DNA of 64,000 nt from Tritrichomonas musculus (lineage: Eukaryota; Parabasalia; Tritrichomonadida; Tritrichomonadidae). A program made the translations under genes and the position numbers. The notes beneath the pieces were generated by a model. The model made no database searches. It worked only from the letters and a program-made list of their open reading frames with translations, and was not told the origin of the DNA. The stretch is from assembly GCA_039105265.1 (NCBI GenBank), contig JAPFFF010000043.1:1236127-1300126 (forward strand), read 5' to 3'. The stretch's first letter is position 1. Every line of letters begins with the position of its first letter. Of the stretch, positions 19,985 through 28,712 are shown piece by piece.

Positions 19985-20512
19985 TTACATATTAACTGCA
20001 TGCTTAAGACACAAATGATATTTGTTAACTAATTCATTATATTCTTTGTTATATACTTGTTTGAAATCAGTACATACTTCTCCATTATCATTTACTATCT
20101 TAATGGAATCTATCTTACGTATTGGATTAGCTTTCCCTGCACAACAACCTACATCCTCATCAAGACTTATTTCTACCACCTCCGCTTTAATAATTGTTTT
20201 AATTATATTAGATAAGGCAGTAACAGGGACAATTATACAATTCTTTGATATTAAGTTGGATAATAATGCTTTGTCCTGGTCTAACAATATTTTTGCATAC
20301 GTTTCAAGTATCACGTACTTAACATCCTTTGTTTCTTCTTCTTGATTCTCTTCTAATTCAACATTACGAGTGATAACAATTTCTTCTTTTCCATCATCCC
20401 TTTTGTTTATAATAATATTATTATTTATATTGCTTGTTGACTGTGCTGCTGCTTGAGGTTCTAATGAAACGTTCGCCTGCACACCTTGTGATAAGGATCT
20501 TTTCTTAATCAT
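19985..20512 (-). CDS. Unknown Maverick protein (175 aa)
   Basis: The N-terminus is basic (MIKKRSLSQG), then a low-complexity Asn/Ser stretch, an acidic stretch (ELEENQEEETKD) and a more ordered C-terminal 100 residues with cysteines (DVGCCAGK and ..CLKHAV). No family recognised. The ATG follows ctttttatttttaaacaaa, the leader type seen before other genes here. It lies between the basic 93-aa protein and the second HNH gene, all on the minus strand. I could not identify catalytic residues of the adenain-like protease in it. Confidence 0.6.
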   Translation of the reverse strand: MIKKRSLSQGVQANVSLEPQAAAQSTSNINNNIIINKRDDGKEEIVITRNVELEENQEEETKDVKYVILETYAKILLDQDKALLSNLISKNCIIVPVTALSNIIKTIIKAEVVEISLDEDVGCCAGKANPIRKIDSIKIVNDNGEVCTDFKQVYNKEYNELVNKYHLCLKHAVNM

Positions 20513-20551
20513 TTTGTTTAAAAATAAAAAGTTGTTTTTTGCTAATACCTC

Positions 20552-21130
20552 TTATTCAACACCATATAACTTTTTGAAGTTTAAATAATGTACCTTAACA
20601 TATTTACCATTAGTATTCATCATTGAAACAAATTTTTGTCCTGTCTTATGTTCATTAATATGCATTTTCCTGATTCTAACACCATTATCAAAATAAAATA
20701 TATTATCACAATAATAATATCCTTCAAAATGATGCTTTCCATAATCATTTACTACAATTGCATCATCTGGTAAGGTATCAACATATTCATATTCAATATT
20801 ATGTACGGAAGATTTATTTTTACAATTTTCAGAAGCTGAACACCAACGTAAGTTATCTATATGATTATTTGTAACATCTCCATCAATATGATCTATTTGT
20901 GTTTTATTATTTGGATCATCATTTTGTATAAATTGAATTGCTATAATTCTATGTTTTCTGCAATTATTTTGATTCAAACAAAGTGTTATATAGCCATCTT
21001 TATCATATCTTTCTTTAATGACATGATGATTATCCTTTCTTCTTATAGTAAATGGATATTGATTAAGTATTTCATACTTGTCTTCAAAACCAATAAGTGG
21101 AACGAATTCTATAGTTTGCCCTTCAGTCAT
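20552..21130 (-). CDS. HNH endonuclease, NUMOD4-like, paralogue 2
   Basis: Same arrangement as the HNH gene behind the polymerase: YEILNQYPFTIRRK, a DGYITLCLNQ block, CRKHRIIAIQF, then TQIDHIDGDVTNNHIDNLRW and ENCKNKS. The shared C-terminal domain includes PDDAIVVNDYGKHHFEGYYY and IRKMHINEHKTG. It is on the opposite strand to paralogue 1 and lies among small unknown genes. Its leader (atctctatcaaaATG) is of the element's common type, so it appears adapted to expression in the element rather than newly arrived. Confidence 0.88.
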   Translation of the reverse strand: MTEGQTIEFVPLIGFEDKYEILNQYPFTIRRKDNHHVIKERYDKDGYITLCLNQNNCRKHRIIAIQFIQNDDPNNKTQIDHIDGDVTNNHIDNLRWCSASENCKNKSSVHNIEYEYVDTLPDDAIVVNDYGKHHFEGYYYCDNIFYFDNGVRIRKMHINEHKTGQKFVSMMNTNGKYVKVHYLNFKKLYGVE

Positions 21131-21160
21131 TTTGATAGAGATAAAAATATTAATTTATTT

Positions 21161-21589
21161 TCAGTAATGAATATTAGCTTGCTTAACATTAATTGGTTTA
21201 AAGTATCCAATCCTTCCTTTATTTCTTTCATCCGCTCTACCTTGTATTTCTCCTAATTTCTCTGGTTTCTTTAAGTATGGAGGAAGAATAGGAGCTTTGG
21301 GTGCTTTATCTTTCTTTAAATAATACCCTCCATCTGTAATGCTAACAGGTGGTTCGTGTAATGGTTTTGTTTTATGTTGATTACTCTTTGGTGGTTTGAC
21401 TGGTTTGTTTTCCATATACTTTGTTGGTGGTCTATTAATTCTTTGGTTAAACGTAACTGCGTAAGTATTGTCATTAGAAAATATGCCAAAGTGATTAAAC
21501 TCTATTGTCTTCTCAGTCTTAGTTCCTTCATTAAACATTGCCCCTTCTGCTCCAACTGTTGTTGAATTTGGATTTCTGTACTTATTCAT
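21161..21589 (-). CDS. Pro/Lys-rich unknown protein (142 aa)
   Basis: The product is rich in proline, lysine and asparagine, with repeated KPxK-type stretches (ENKPVKPPKSN, KAPKAPILPPYLKKPEK) and little sign of a globular core. Length and composition recall small core or cement proteins of adenovirus-like particles, but I have no positive match. It lies between HNH paralogue 2 and the 149-aa unknown protein, same strand. Function not assigned. Confidence 0.55.
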   Translation of the reverse strand: MNKYRNPNSTTVGAEGAMFNEGTKTEKTIEFNHFGIFSNDNTYAVTFNQRINRPPTKYMENKPVKPPKSNQHKTKPLHEPPVSITDGGYYLKKDKAPKAPILPPYLKKPEKLGEIQGRADERNKGRIGYFKPINVKQANIHY

Positions 21590-21629
21590 TTCTTTTTCAA
21601 AAAAAAAATTGGTCAGTCGAGATTCCGAC

Positions 21630-22079
21630 TTACAGAACTAGCTCTTGATGGAGACCAATAAATAGTTCAGGTGTATTTAATTCATATTTCTTACGTAATT
21701 CCTCTATCATTGTTTTAGTCTTTTTGGATGCTAATTCTATCGAGTAATTGTAATAACTGTATTCCTCATAATTTTGTTCCTTATTTGAACCATTAACAAA
21801 AAACTCTTGCATTTTATAATTAATTTTCCTTCTTGAGTTAGTATTTAATACTATGTGTTCTATATCATATTCTTTAATTTTGTCCGGATATATCCTCCAT
21901 ACGTTCTTGTCCGCCTTAATTGATATGTAGATGACTTTTGCTAAATATTTATTTTTTGAAAGTTGAATGGGGTATCGATCACAAAGGATAGCAAAATTAC
22001 TTTCCTTAAAATCTTCTGGGTTATCAGCGAGAGAAATAACATTATTGATGTAATCATAAACTTTATATTGGTCTTGCAT
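21630..22079 (-). CDS. Unknown Maverick protein (149 aa)
   Basis: The open frame extends to 22142, but only through a TTG; I place the start at the ATG at 22077-22079 (MQDQYKVYDYIN...), which has the leader ttttatttccatacaaaATG typical of the element. The product is a mixed alpha/beta, Tyr- and Lys-rich protein ending in HQELVL. No domain is recognised. An adenain-like protease would be expected somewhere in this cluster, but the pattern of catalytic residues is not evident here. Confidence 0.6.
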   Translation of the reverse strand: MQDQYKVYDYINNVISLADNPEDFKESNFAILCDRYPIQLSKNKYLAKVIYISIKADKNVWRIYPDKIKEYDIEHIVLNTNSRRKINYKMQEFFVNGSNKEQNYEEYSYYNYSIELASKKTKTMIEELRKKYELNTPELFIGLHQELVL

Positions 22080-22690
22080 TTTGTATGGAAATAAAAAAAT
22101 TTTAAAAATATTGAGTAATACAAAAATAAAAATGGATGTCAAAACCGTTTTTTAATTTTTTCGTTTCCAAAAATTTTTTACTAATCTTCCCTACAACTTA
22201 TTATAATTTCATGCCCAGAGATACGTTCTATCAAAATTCCGTCCTTTACTCAAATTTGGGAAAATTCGGTTTGGAACCATTTTTCTATATCTCAACAACT
22301 ACAGAGTAACTATTTCTTATATTGTAGTATATTTCTATTTTATCCCTACAAATGTTATATTTATGATAATATTCATGAAAGGTTTAGGGGTTATCAAGAT
22401 ATGGAAAAGGGTCAAAAATGGAGCTCGAATTCACATCACTTTTCTATATCTCAACAACTACAGGGTAACTATTTTTTATATTCTAGTATGTTTTAGTACT
22501 TAGGGAATAATTATTATATTAGTGTTAATATTCACAATTGGTCAAGTATTTACCAAGATATTTGTAAAACAATTTGTTTACCCCCCTATTCAATTTTGTA
22601 TATTGGAATATGTTAACTACCAACATGAGTCTATATTATATTTAAAAAAATATTTCAAAAAGGCTGAGTATTTATCAAGATATTAGTAGA
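22080..22690. other. Gene-free spacer in the Maverick with a direct repeat
   Basis: No gene seen. A direct repeat beginning ttttctatatctcaacaact occurs at 22281-22331 and 22440-22490 (period 159, a few differences). At 22119-22145 lies a 27-bp sequence (containing ataaaaatggatgtcaaaac) that recurs exactly at 23964-23990, immediately before the start of another gene. Confidence 0.65.
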
Positions 22691-23293
22691 TTATTCTAGT
22701 CCATATTGATGTTTGAATGTATGAATATAAAAAGTAGTTTGTTTATTATTTATATCTCTTGTCATAATACACTTACGCCCACCTTTTAATGTATTTACAT
22801 GCATTATTCTATATATTTCATTAGTTATCCTTTCATAAAATATGTCATCATTATAATTATAATAATACTTGTTTTCCCCAAAATATCTTCTTTCATTCCT
22901 TAAATCATAATGTGTGATAACAATTGCATCATCAGGGATATCGTCAATAAATTCGTATGAAACACCTTTGTTTGATGACTTATTTCTACTGTTATCGCTT
23001 ACTGATACCCATCGAAGATTTGATAGATGATAATCAGTTCTATCTCTATTAAGATGATCTATCATAGGTAAATTATCAGGATTTGGTATAAACTGATTAG
23101 CTATAAGTCTATGCTTTCTCACCTGTTTATTCCCATTTACACATACACATACATAACCATTACTTTTGTTAGTAAATTCTTTTACTACATAATGGTTGTC
23201 TTTTCTTCTAATAGTAAAAGGATACTGTGATAATATTTCATAGTCCGGGTATTCGTTTAGAGTAACAAAATCTACAACTTTTTCTTGACTCAT
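22691..23293 (-). CDS. HNH endonuclease, NUMOD4-like, paralogue 3
   Basis: Third member of the same family: YEILSQYPFTIRRK, SNGYVCVCVNG, VRKHRLIANQF, then PMIDHLNRDRTDYHLSNLRW and SDNSRNKSS. The C-terminal region again contains a PDDAIVITHYD block and RIMHVNTLKGG. It lies between the gene-free spacer and the 178-aa unknown gene. The three HNH genes differ enough that they look like old paralogues or separate arrivals rather than fresh duplicates. The leader is ataaATG-like (acataaataaaATG). Confidence 0.88.
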   Translation of the reverse strand: MSQEKVVDFVTLNEYPDYEILSQYPFTIRRKDNHYVVKEFTNKSNGYVCVCVNGNKQVRKHRLIANQFIPNPDNLPMIDHLNRDRTDYHLSNLRWVSVSDNSRNKSSNKGVSYEFIDDIPDDAIVITHYDLRNERRYFGENKYYYNYNDDIFYERITNEIYRIMHVNTLKGGRKCIMTRDINNKQTTFYIHTFKHQYGLE

Positions 23294-23390
23294 TTTATTT
23301 ATGTAACAAGAAAATAAAAAAATAAAAATAAAAATAGAATGACCTTAATAACTTTTTGTGAGTGAAAATTTTTATTTACTTTTTGCTTGT

Positions 23391-23451
23391 GCCGGCATGA
23401 GCCGGTTCAAACCGGCATGAGGCGGATCAAACCGGTATGTGGCGGTTCGAT
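23391..23451. repeat. Three GC-rich 20-21-bp tandem units at a gene's 3' end
   Basis: The units run gccggcatgagccggttcaa, then accggcatgaggcggatcaa, then accggtatgtggcggttcga, each with CCGG. They cover the last codons and stop of the 178-aa gene (stop at 23427) and about 35 bp beyond. They stand out against DNA that is otherwise about three-quarters A and T. Confidence 0.75.
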
Positions 23452-23963
23452 TCTTTTCTTCTTTTATAATAAGTTTTTCTTATTCCACCAATTGTTTTTC
23501 TTCTTGCTTTAAAATTTTTTTTGATGTCGATAAGTTTCCCAAAACTTTGAATATTGATATTTGTATGAAAAAATTGATTGTACAGATTTATGATTTCGTC
23601 TGATGGATATTCTCTTTTTTCGAGAATTTTTAAAAAGTTTCCGAAATCATCTCGGTCATGATAACTTTTTCCAAATACATCTTGTGGGTTTGGAGGTCTT
23701 GGATTTCCATGACGGTTTGGATTTGCTGGATGTTCTTCTAATTGTTTTTCTACAATTTGATTAATTCCTGCATAAAATTCTTCTTCATTTGGAGACGTTG
23801 ATTGAGGTTCATTAAAATCACGGTCTATTTCCCAATCATCAATTTCATTATTGACAACAAAGTTTTGAAAACTATTATTTAAATTTTGCATGTTTGGTGA
23901 TAATTGATATTGAGGTGAACCAATAGGAGTATCATGAAGAGGCAATTCATTTTCACTTGACAT
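23427..23963 (-). CDS. Unknown Maverick protein (178 aa)
   Basis: The frame is open to 23999, but I choose the ATG at 23961-23963 (MSSENELPLHDTPIG...). It is directly preceded by the T-rich leader atttttatttttgtaATG and avoids the capsid gene that ends at 23996. The protein has an acidic, Asn/Gln-rich first half and a strongly basic C-terminus (KARRKTIGGIRKTYYKRRKE), suggesting DNA or virion-core contact. No family recognised. It follows the major capsid gene by about 32 bp, so it is probably a virion protein (inference). Confidence 0.65.
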   Translation of the reverse strand: MSSENELPLHDTPIGSPQYQLSPNMQNLNNSFQNFVVNNEIDDWEIDRDFNEPQSTSPNEEEFYAGINQIVEKQLEEHPANPNRHGNPRPPNPQDVFGKSYHDRDDFGNFLKILEKREYPSDEIINLYNQFFHTNINIQSFGKLIDIKKNFKARRKTIGGIRKTYYKRRKESNRHIPV

Positions 23964-23995
23964 TACAAAAATAAAAATGGATGTCAAAACTGTTT

Positions 23996-25570
23996 TCATT
24001 CTCTAGAGGTCAAATCATAATTTCCAAGGCGAACTAAAGGTGGCATACCATTTGGCTGAACAAGAATAGATATAGAAGAATCAAATAAGAGGCATATTAA
24101 AGGTGGTGTTTGAACATCTTTTGCATATGTATTGTCACCTGTTTCTTGTGTTACAATTATTTCAAAATTGATTGGTGACAAAGAGGTTAATCCCTGTTGA
24201 TAAGTATTATCAGTTTCAGTTGGGAGAGCAATAAAGAAACTTGTTCGGTCATCAGGATAATTTCCAATAGAGCGTGCGTATGGTTGGTCATTGGTTAATG
24301 ATGCAACAACTTCTTTATTAAATCCACTCTGTCCTCCATTCATGTTCATTGCGTTCTGACAATATTCAAGGAACTCTGGGTATTCAACAGTTGTACCAAA
24401 TGGCTTTGCAGGAATGTTTCCATATCCTCCACAGTTTAATTGGAATAACTTAAATTGTGGATTCCTAAATACTGTATGGTGGGTATGCTTTTCTGGAAAT
24501 AGACAAAATATGGAATCAACAAAACGTGGAGTAATGGTGCAGGTGGATTTACAATTCGGATTCTTTAATGGAGCAGTAGTAGTATAGACAGAAAGTGTTT
24601 GGGTTGGAAATGTTAGTGGATGAGTTGGGTCAGCATATCTTTGTACTAGACTGGAATAAATATTATCTTCTATACCAAAACAAGGAATAATAGATGAACA
24701 CTCAGTAACTTTATATTCAGTGACTTGAAATGTTCTGTCTTTTGCTGTTAGTACTTTATTAGTTAAACCTGTATACATAATAATTGGTTCTTTAATGGGT
24801 GTAAATTCATTTGTGATGATTGGTAATGTGTAAGTTGAATTAACGACATTATTATGTTCGAACGCTTTTCCTGGACCCATTGGACAACATACCATACCTT
24901 CACATGAAAAGAATAATCGGAGTTCAATCTTGCCTGCAAATGCTGGAAGGTATTTAATATTTGATAATGGTAAGAACCTTCTTAAATCAATCTTTAGGTG
25001 AATTTTATATGTTTTGTCTTTCCATCCTTCGGCCCAATCAACAATAAATCCTGTTCTGCTGCCTGAATTACCATTCCATATATCTTTATGTCTTGCCTTT
25101 GAATATACATCTGCTCTCTTTGTTGTTTCATTCGCACAACATGCAGTTAGAAATGATTCTTCGCAACCAAAGTTCTGGGTATATATCGTTATTCCGTTAG
25201 CTACTATTTCATATTTCTCAACAGCATCTCTAGCATCCTTGAAACCAAACCATACTCTGTTGAATTGATATTCACCATCAATTGTTGCTTTAACTTCTTG
25301 TTCTGCCATTTCTTTAATCTTTACCTCCATGTCAGCTCTAATAAATCCATTATATATGTCTGCTGTATTGTTTGTGTTAGGTGATATAATTGCACTTGTA
25401 TATGAGCCTTGAGGTATTGGAGGCGATGGAGAATATGATGTTTGTGGACTAATTGTGTATTGCTTGTTGGTATCTGATAAGGCTATACAATTATCAACAA
25501 TATCAAAATAGCTAGCAATTTGGGTACATGTTTCAGCTGACGTCCTTAGTTCAATTTCTGGATTTAACAT
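23996..25570 (-). CDS. Major capsid protein, double jelly-roll
   Basis: The 524-aa product has the features of Polinton/Maverick major capsid proteins: two beta-rich halves; the region with TIYTQNFGCEESFL; a block RRFLPLSNIKYLPAFAGKIE followed by a strand ELRLFF, typical of the first jelly roll's G-H region; and a second half with many strands, ending PPLVRLGNYDLTSRE. The frame is open 10 codons further, but only from a TTG, so I use the ATG at 25568-25570, which has the tatttttctc leader. Neighbours are the proline-rich 188-aa gene before it and the 178-aa gene after it. Role: hexon-like capsomer of an icosahedral particle (family knowledge). Confidence 0.88.
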   Translation of the reverse strand: MLNPEIELRTSAETCTQIASYFDIVDNCIALSDTNKQYTISPQTSYSPSPPIPQGSYTSAIISPNTNNTADIYNGFIRADMEVKIKEMAEQEVKATIDGEYQFNRVWFGFKDARDAVEKYEIVANGITIYTQNFGCEESFLTACCANETTKRADVYSKARHKDIWNGNSGSRTGFIVDWAEGWKDKTYKIHLKIDLRRFLPLSNIKYLPAFAGKIELRLFFSCEGMVCCPMGPGKAFEHNNVVNSTYTLPIITNEFTPIKEPIIMYTGLTNKVLTAKDRTFQVTEYKVTECSSIIPCFGIEDNIYSSLVQRYADPTHPLTFPTQTLSVYTTTAPLKNPNCKSTCTITPRFVDSIFCLFPEKHTHHTVFRNPQFKLFQLNCGGYGNIPAKPFGTTVEYPEFLEYCQNAMNMNGGQSGFNKEVVASLTNDQPYARSIGNYPDDRTSFFIALPTETDNTYQQGLTSLSPINFEIIVTQETGDNTYAKDVQTPPLICLLFDSSISILVQPNGMPPLVRLGNYDLTSRE

Positions 25571-25601
25571 ATTTTCTTTTGAGAAAAATAACAAAAGCAA
25601 A

Positions 25602-26168
25602 TTAAATCATATCAGAGAAAATATTATTTCGTCTTCTACGAATAGGTTGAGGTGGGATTACTGGTATTGGTTCCTCTTCTGATTCGTCTTCTATTTGATT
25701 TGGTTCTTGGCTCAAGGCGTTTATGTATTGTGGCTGAGTAAACTGTGGATAATATGGTTTTCTCATTTGTTTTTGTATTACATCTTTTATCATTTTCTTC
25801 TGTTCTTTCTTAGCCCTTTCGTTTTTAAACTCTTCGCCTAATAGCTTTAATTGGTTTAGTATTTCTATATTTATTGTTGGGTCATATACTTGTTTTGGTT
25901 GTTCTTCAATTATTGGTTTTTTGGGTTTTGGTATTTCTTTTACCGGTTCCTCAGGTGGGTCGGAATTCTGACCAACAACTTTTTCTTCAATCGTTTCTGT
26001 TTTAGTTAATGGTTCAGGTGGTGGTTTTGTTAATGGTTGCTCTCTTCTTTTTACTATATATTTGTTTTCTTTTTTGGTAGGAAGCACATCCCAATCAGGG
26101 TCCTCACGACCATTAAGCCAGTTCTGTATTACTTGTAATCTTTTTGATCCTGTCAAATGCTTAGACAT
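25602..26168 (-). CDS. Proline-rich unknown protein (188 aa)
   Basis: A Pro/Glu/Lys-rich, probably disordered protein. It starts MSKHLTGSKRLQVIQNWLNG, has a long PPxP-rich and charged middle (EPLTKTETIEEK..., PKPKKPIIEEQPK), a coiled-coil-like segment at about 95-125 and a basic tail RRRRNNIFSDMI. It sits between the glycine-rich small protein and the major capsid gene in a closely spaced minus-strand set, with the start context caattaaATG. Its place suggests a minor virion or scaffold protein, but no family is recognised. Confidence 0.65.
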   Translation of the reverse strand: MSKHLTGSKRLQVIQNWLNGREDPDWDVLPTKKENKYIVKRREQPLTKPPPEPLTKTETIEEKVVGQNSDPPEEPVKEIPKPKKPIIEEQPKQVYDPTINIEILNQLKLLGEEFKNERAKKEQKKMIKDVIQKQMRKPYYPQFTQPQYINALSQEPNQIEDESEEEPIPVIPPQPIRRRRNNIFSDMI

Positions 26169-26199
26169 TTAATTGATAAAAAAATCATTTTATTGAGTT

Positions 26200-26730
26200 T
26201 TATTGAGTTTTCTTTGTTTTTCTTGATTTCTTTCTCTTTCTTTTATTCAATTTCGCTATATGTGCTTCTGCTTCGTCCACATATTTACTTCTGTTCTGAT
26301 ATATTTTATAAGCAGCTGGCTTTCTCGAATAATGAATGCGTGGAAAATCTGCATACATTACATTACTACCTAACGGATTAGGTTGTCTTTCTGCTATATT
26401 CTTTTCTAATGCTGCCTTTACTTCTCCTTCTTTTATTCCACTTGCTATTGTTGTCAATCCTTTACCTATACCTATTGCTGCTGGATTACCCGTTATTGTT
26501 CCAAAAGCTTGTGTTGCTCCTCCTACGGTATTTAGTACCGGTATCTTATTCTTCCAAACCCACTTGCCAGCTTTCCCAACTGCACTATCACCAATGAATT
26601 TACTTACTTTCCCAAAACCAGATTTTACAGAATTCCATGCATTATTTATAAATTTCCCAAAAGTACTACCACCAGAATCTGGTGTAGTAGATTGAATATA
26701 TTTTCCAGAATCGATTGTTCCTGAAGGCAT
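26200..26730 (-). CDS. Glycine-rich minor virion-like protein (176 aa)
   Basis: Residues about 20-100 are glycine-, alanine- and lysine-rich with amphipathic helices (FINNAWNSVKSGFGKVSKFI) and a glycine-rich hydrophobic stretch (LNTVGGATQAFGTITGNPAA). The C-terminus is extremely basic (KRKRKKSRKTKKTQ). This resembles, in composition and layout, the membrane-acting and DNA-contacting minor proteins of adenovirus-like virions and the small PX/PY-type proteins of Polintons. It is next to the ATPase gene and near the capsid gene. Function is inferred from composition and position. Confidence 0.7.
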   Translation of the reverse strand: MPSGTIDSGKYIQSTTPDSGGSTFGKFINNAWNSVKSGFGKVSKFIGDSAVGKAGKWVWKNKIPVLNTVGGATQAFGTITGNPAAIGIGKGLTTIASGIKEGEVKAALEKNIAERQPNPLGSNVMYADFPRIHYSRKPAAYKIYQNRSKYVDEAEAHIAKLNKRKRKKSRKTKKTQ

Positions 26731-26747
26731 TTAATTTACAAATAAAA

Positions 26748-27605
26748 CTACTTTTCAAAGTAATATTTATTGGCGGTTATGTTCATAATAAATTTTGAAT
26801 GAAGATCTCTATGCTGTAAATATTCTTTTACCGTCTTCTTGATATTAAGGTTGTTATTTGTTTGTTGAAGCAAGGAAGTAAAATCTTCTTCTGAGTATCC
26901 ACTATAGCATATGATATCCGTGGCCAATCTTTTTGCATTTATGTGTACGAATCTGATTGTCTGAATAGCCATGATGCAGGTAATATTATAATGTCTTGTC
27001 TTGGTTAATAGTCTAAGGAATTCTGTATTATTATGTGTTAACAAATCGCTTCCTGCACAGTCATCCAATATTATTAGTGTGTTATATGGGTAAGAAGAGG
27101 TTTGGTATTTTACTAACTTATTGGCTATATATACTATTCTATCATCTATTTCTTGGAGGGAGTGCTTGTTTATAAGTCTTTGCATTTCTTCATTTGTTTC
27201 CTTCATTTTTGATAATACATGTTTAACCATTGCATAATATTTTATTTTTCTCTTTAGATGTTTCTTTAGGTAATCCATCAATTGGGCTTCATTAAGATAT
27301 ACTATTGGTGTCTTTACCTCTTTACTCATTGCCTCAGCCGTTTTGTCTGCTTTTCCAGAACTTGAGCAAAATATTATTTTTTGATAGTACGGATGCTTAA
27401 ATAGACGTTCAGTAATTAGTATGTGTTTCCACAACCAATAACTCTTACCTGCACCTGGTTTACCAATAAGAAAATAAATTCCATTCGTACTAAAAGGATA
27501 GGAAGGATGTAATGGCTTCATCAATGCTCCCTCTATCTCTTTCTGGTTCTTCTTCATTGTCTTTTGGATTAAGGATTCCACTTCTTTCATTATTTGTTTA
27601 GACAT
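26748..27605 (-). CDS. FtsK/HerA-type genome-packaging ATPase (A32-like)
   Basis: The 285-aa protein has a Walker A motif IGKPGAGKS at residues 47-55 and a Walker B strand TLIILDD at 176-182, followed by the family's C-terminal region with KTRHYNITCIMAIQT. Length and spacing fit the A32-like packaging ATPases of Polintons and nucleocytoplasmic DNA viruses, which move DNA into preformed capsids (family knowledge). It lies 10 bp after the integrase gene and 17 bp before the glycine-rich gene, same strand; start context aaataaATG. Confidence 0.94.
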   Translation of the reverse strand: MSKQIMKEVESLIQKTMKKNQKEIEGALMKPLHPSYPFSTNGIYFLIGKPGAGKSYWLWKHILITERLFKHPYYQKIIFCSSSGKADKTAEAMSKEVKTPIVYLNEAQLMDYLKKHLKRKIKYYAMVKHVLSKMKETNEEMQRLINKHSLQEIDDRIVYIANKLVKYQTSSYPYNTLIILDDCAGSDLLTHNNTEFLRLLTKTRHYNITCIMAIQTIRFVHINAKRLATDIICYSGYSEEDFTSLLQQTNNNLNIKKTVKEYLQHRDLHSKFIMNITANKYYFEK

Positions 27606-27615
27606 TTATTTGTGG

Positions 27616-28701
27616 TTAAATCCATTTCTTTATATTGTTGGGTATATTTTTCTTCTTTGACCAGTAATCCACTTCAAGATTAGATAGCTTTGTTGGAGCA
27701 CCTTCTCGTAAATTTTTAGCCGGTATGATGTCTTCTGTACCTTCGCTGTATTTAATTTTATATTTGTTCTTTGTTGTATCATAAGAAATAATCTTCTCCA
27801 CAATACCTCTCTTGCCTCCCTTAAGTGTTTGTGCAATATTTTTGTTTTGTGTCTTGATTAACCTATAACCAGGGAGTTTGTCTATTGACTCATCTTTGGA
27901 CTTAATTATAAATTGGTTCCCAGCCTTTGAATCAACTATATATGCTTCCTTGCTTACCTTGTTCCTGCGCTTCGAAAATGGCTCCTTAGCCTGAATAATT
28001 CTAACTCTATCATTTGGCTTAAAGTCATATGGATTGTTTTGCGACTTGGTTTTTACATATTCTTTTTCATCTTTCTCTGTCATCTCGTTTGGTATCTTAT
28101 AGTCCAATGATCTGTGGGGAGAATTGTTGTATGAATCTATTAAACTATCCATTTCTTTCTCATTGATGAACCTGTTCTCGCCTACCATGTCTCTAATCGT
28201 TCTCATGAACCTATTTATGATACCTAGTACATTATGATTATTATCCTCGGTAGTAGTGTAAACAATATTTTTGGTCTTCATCAACTGTAATACATCATTG
28301 GACAAGTAAGCAGCATCCTGGTCTGATGTTATCGAATAGACATCTGGCTCGTCCTCAAAAAATTTATTTAATGCCTGGGCTACCTCTTTTGCACCTTTCC
28401 CCTTCATTGGATAACAATATGCTTTTCTTGTGTTAATATTAATTAGCATCAAATAGTTGAGACCATCCTTTGTCTTATCATTGATGAATGTGTCCATTTG
28501 ATATCCTCCAGAGTGTTTAGAATAGATATTCATAAACTTTGCCTTTGGTACCTTTACATCATGTACTATCTTCCTTAAATAATCTAATGCGGCTTCTTCT
28601 GTGAATCCATATCGTTTTGCGAGTGGAACAAATTTAGAGGCAGATCTCCAAGGAAAAAAAGAATGAAGCTCATTAATTGTCTTAAAATGCTTTTTGTTCA
28701 T
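27616..28701 (-). CDS. RVE-type integrase with C-terminal chromo-like domain
   Basis: The 361-aa protein has the RNase H-fold integrase core of Mavericks. GGYQMDTFIND (Asp near 70) is followed by strands LNYLMLININ and the second acidic block SITSDQDAAY (near 127). Then come the NHNVLG-RFMRTIRD helix and the YNNSPHRSL block typical of the family (about 190-200). The C-terminal 100 residues are SH3/chromo-like, with a strand pattern NKYKIKYSEGTEDIIPAKNL. It integrates the element by cutting and joining the terminal repeats to the target, giving a 5-6 bp duplication, as seen here. It lies between the 438-aa gene and the ATPase gene. Confidence 0.93.
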   Translation of the reverse strand: MNKKHFKTINELHSFFPWRSASKFVPLAKRYGFTEEAALDYLRKIVHDVKVPKAKFMNIYSKHSGGYQMDTFINDKTKDGLNYLMLININTRKAYCYPMKGKGAKEVAQALNKFFEDEPDVYSITSDQDAAYLSNDVLQLMKTKNIVYTTTEDNNHNVLGIINRFMRTIRDMVGENRFINEKEMDSLIDSYNNSPHRSLDYKIPNEMTEKDEKEYVKTKSQNNPYDFKPNDRVRIIQAKEPFSKRRNKVSKEAYIVDSKAGNQFIIKSKDESIDKLPGYRLIKTQNKNIAQTLKGGKRGIVEKIISYDTTKNKYKIKYSEGTEDIIPAKNLREGAPTKLSNLEVDYWSKKKNIPNNIKKWI

Positions 28702-28712
28702 TTAAATTAGTC

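Noticed and set aside
22080-22142. N-terminal extension of the 149-aa protein
   Set aside because: It depends on a TTG start. The ATG at 22079 has the leader typical of the element.
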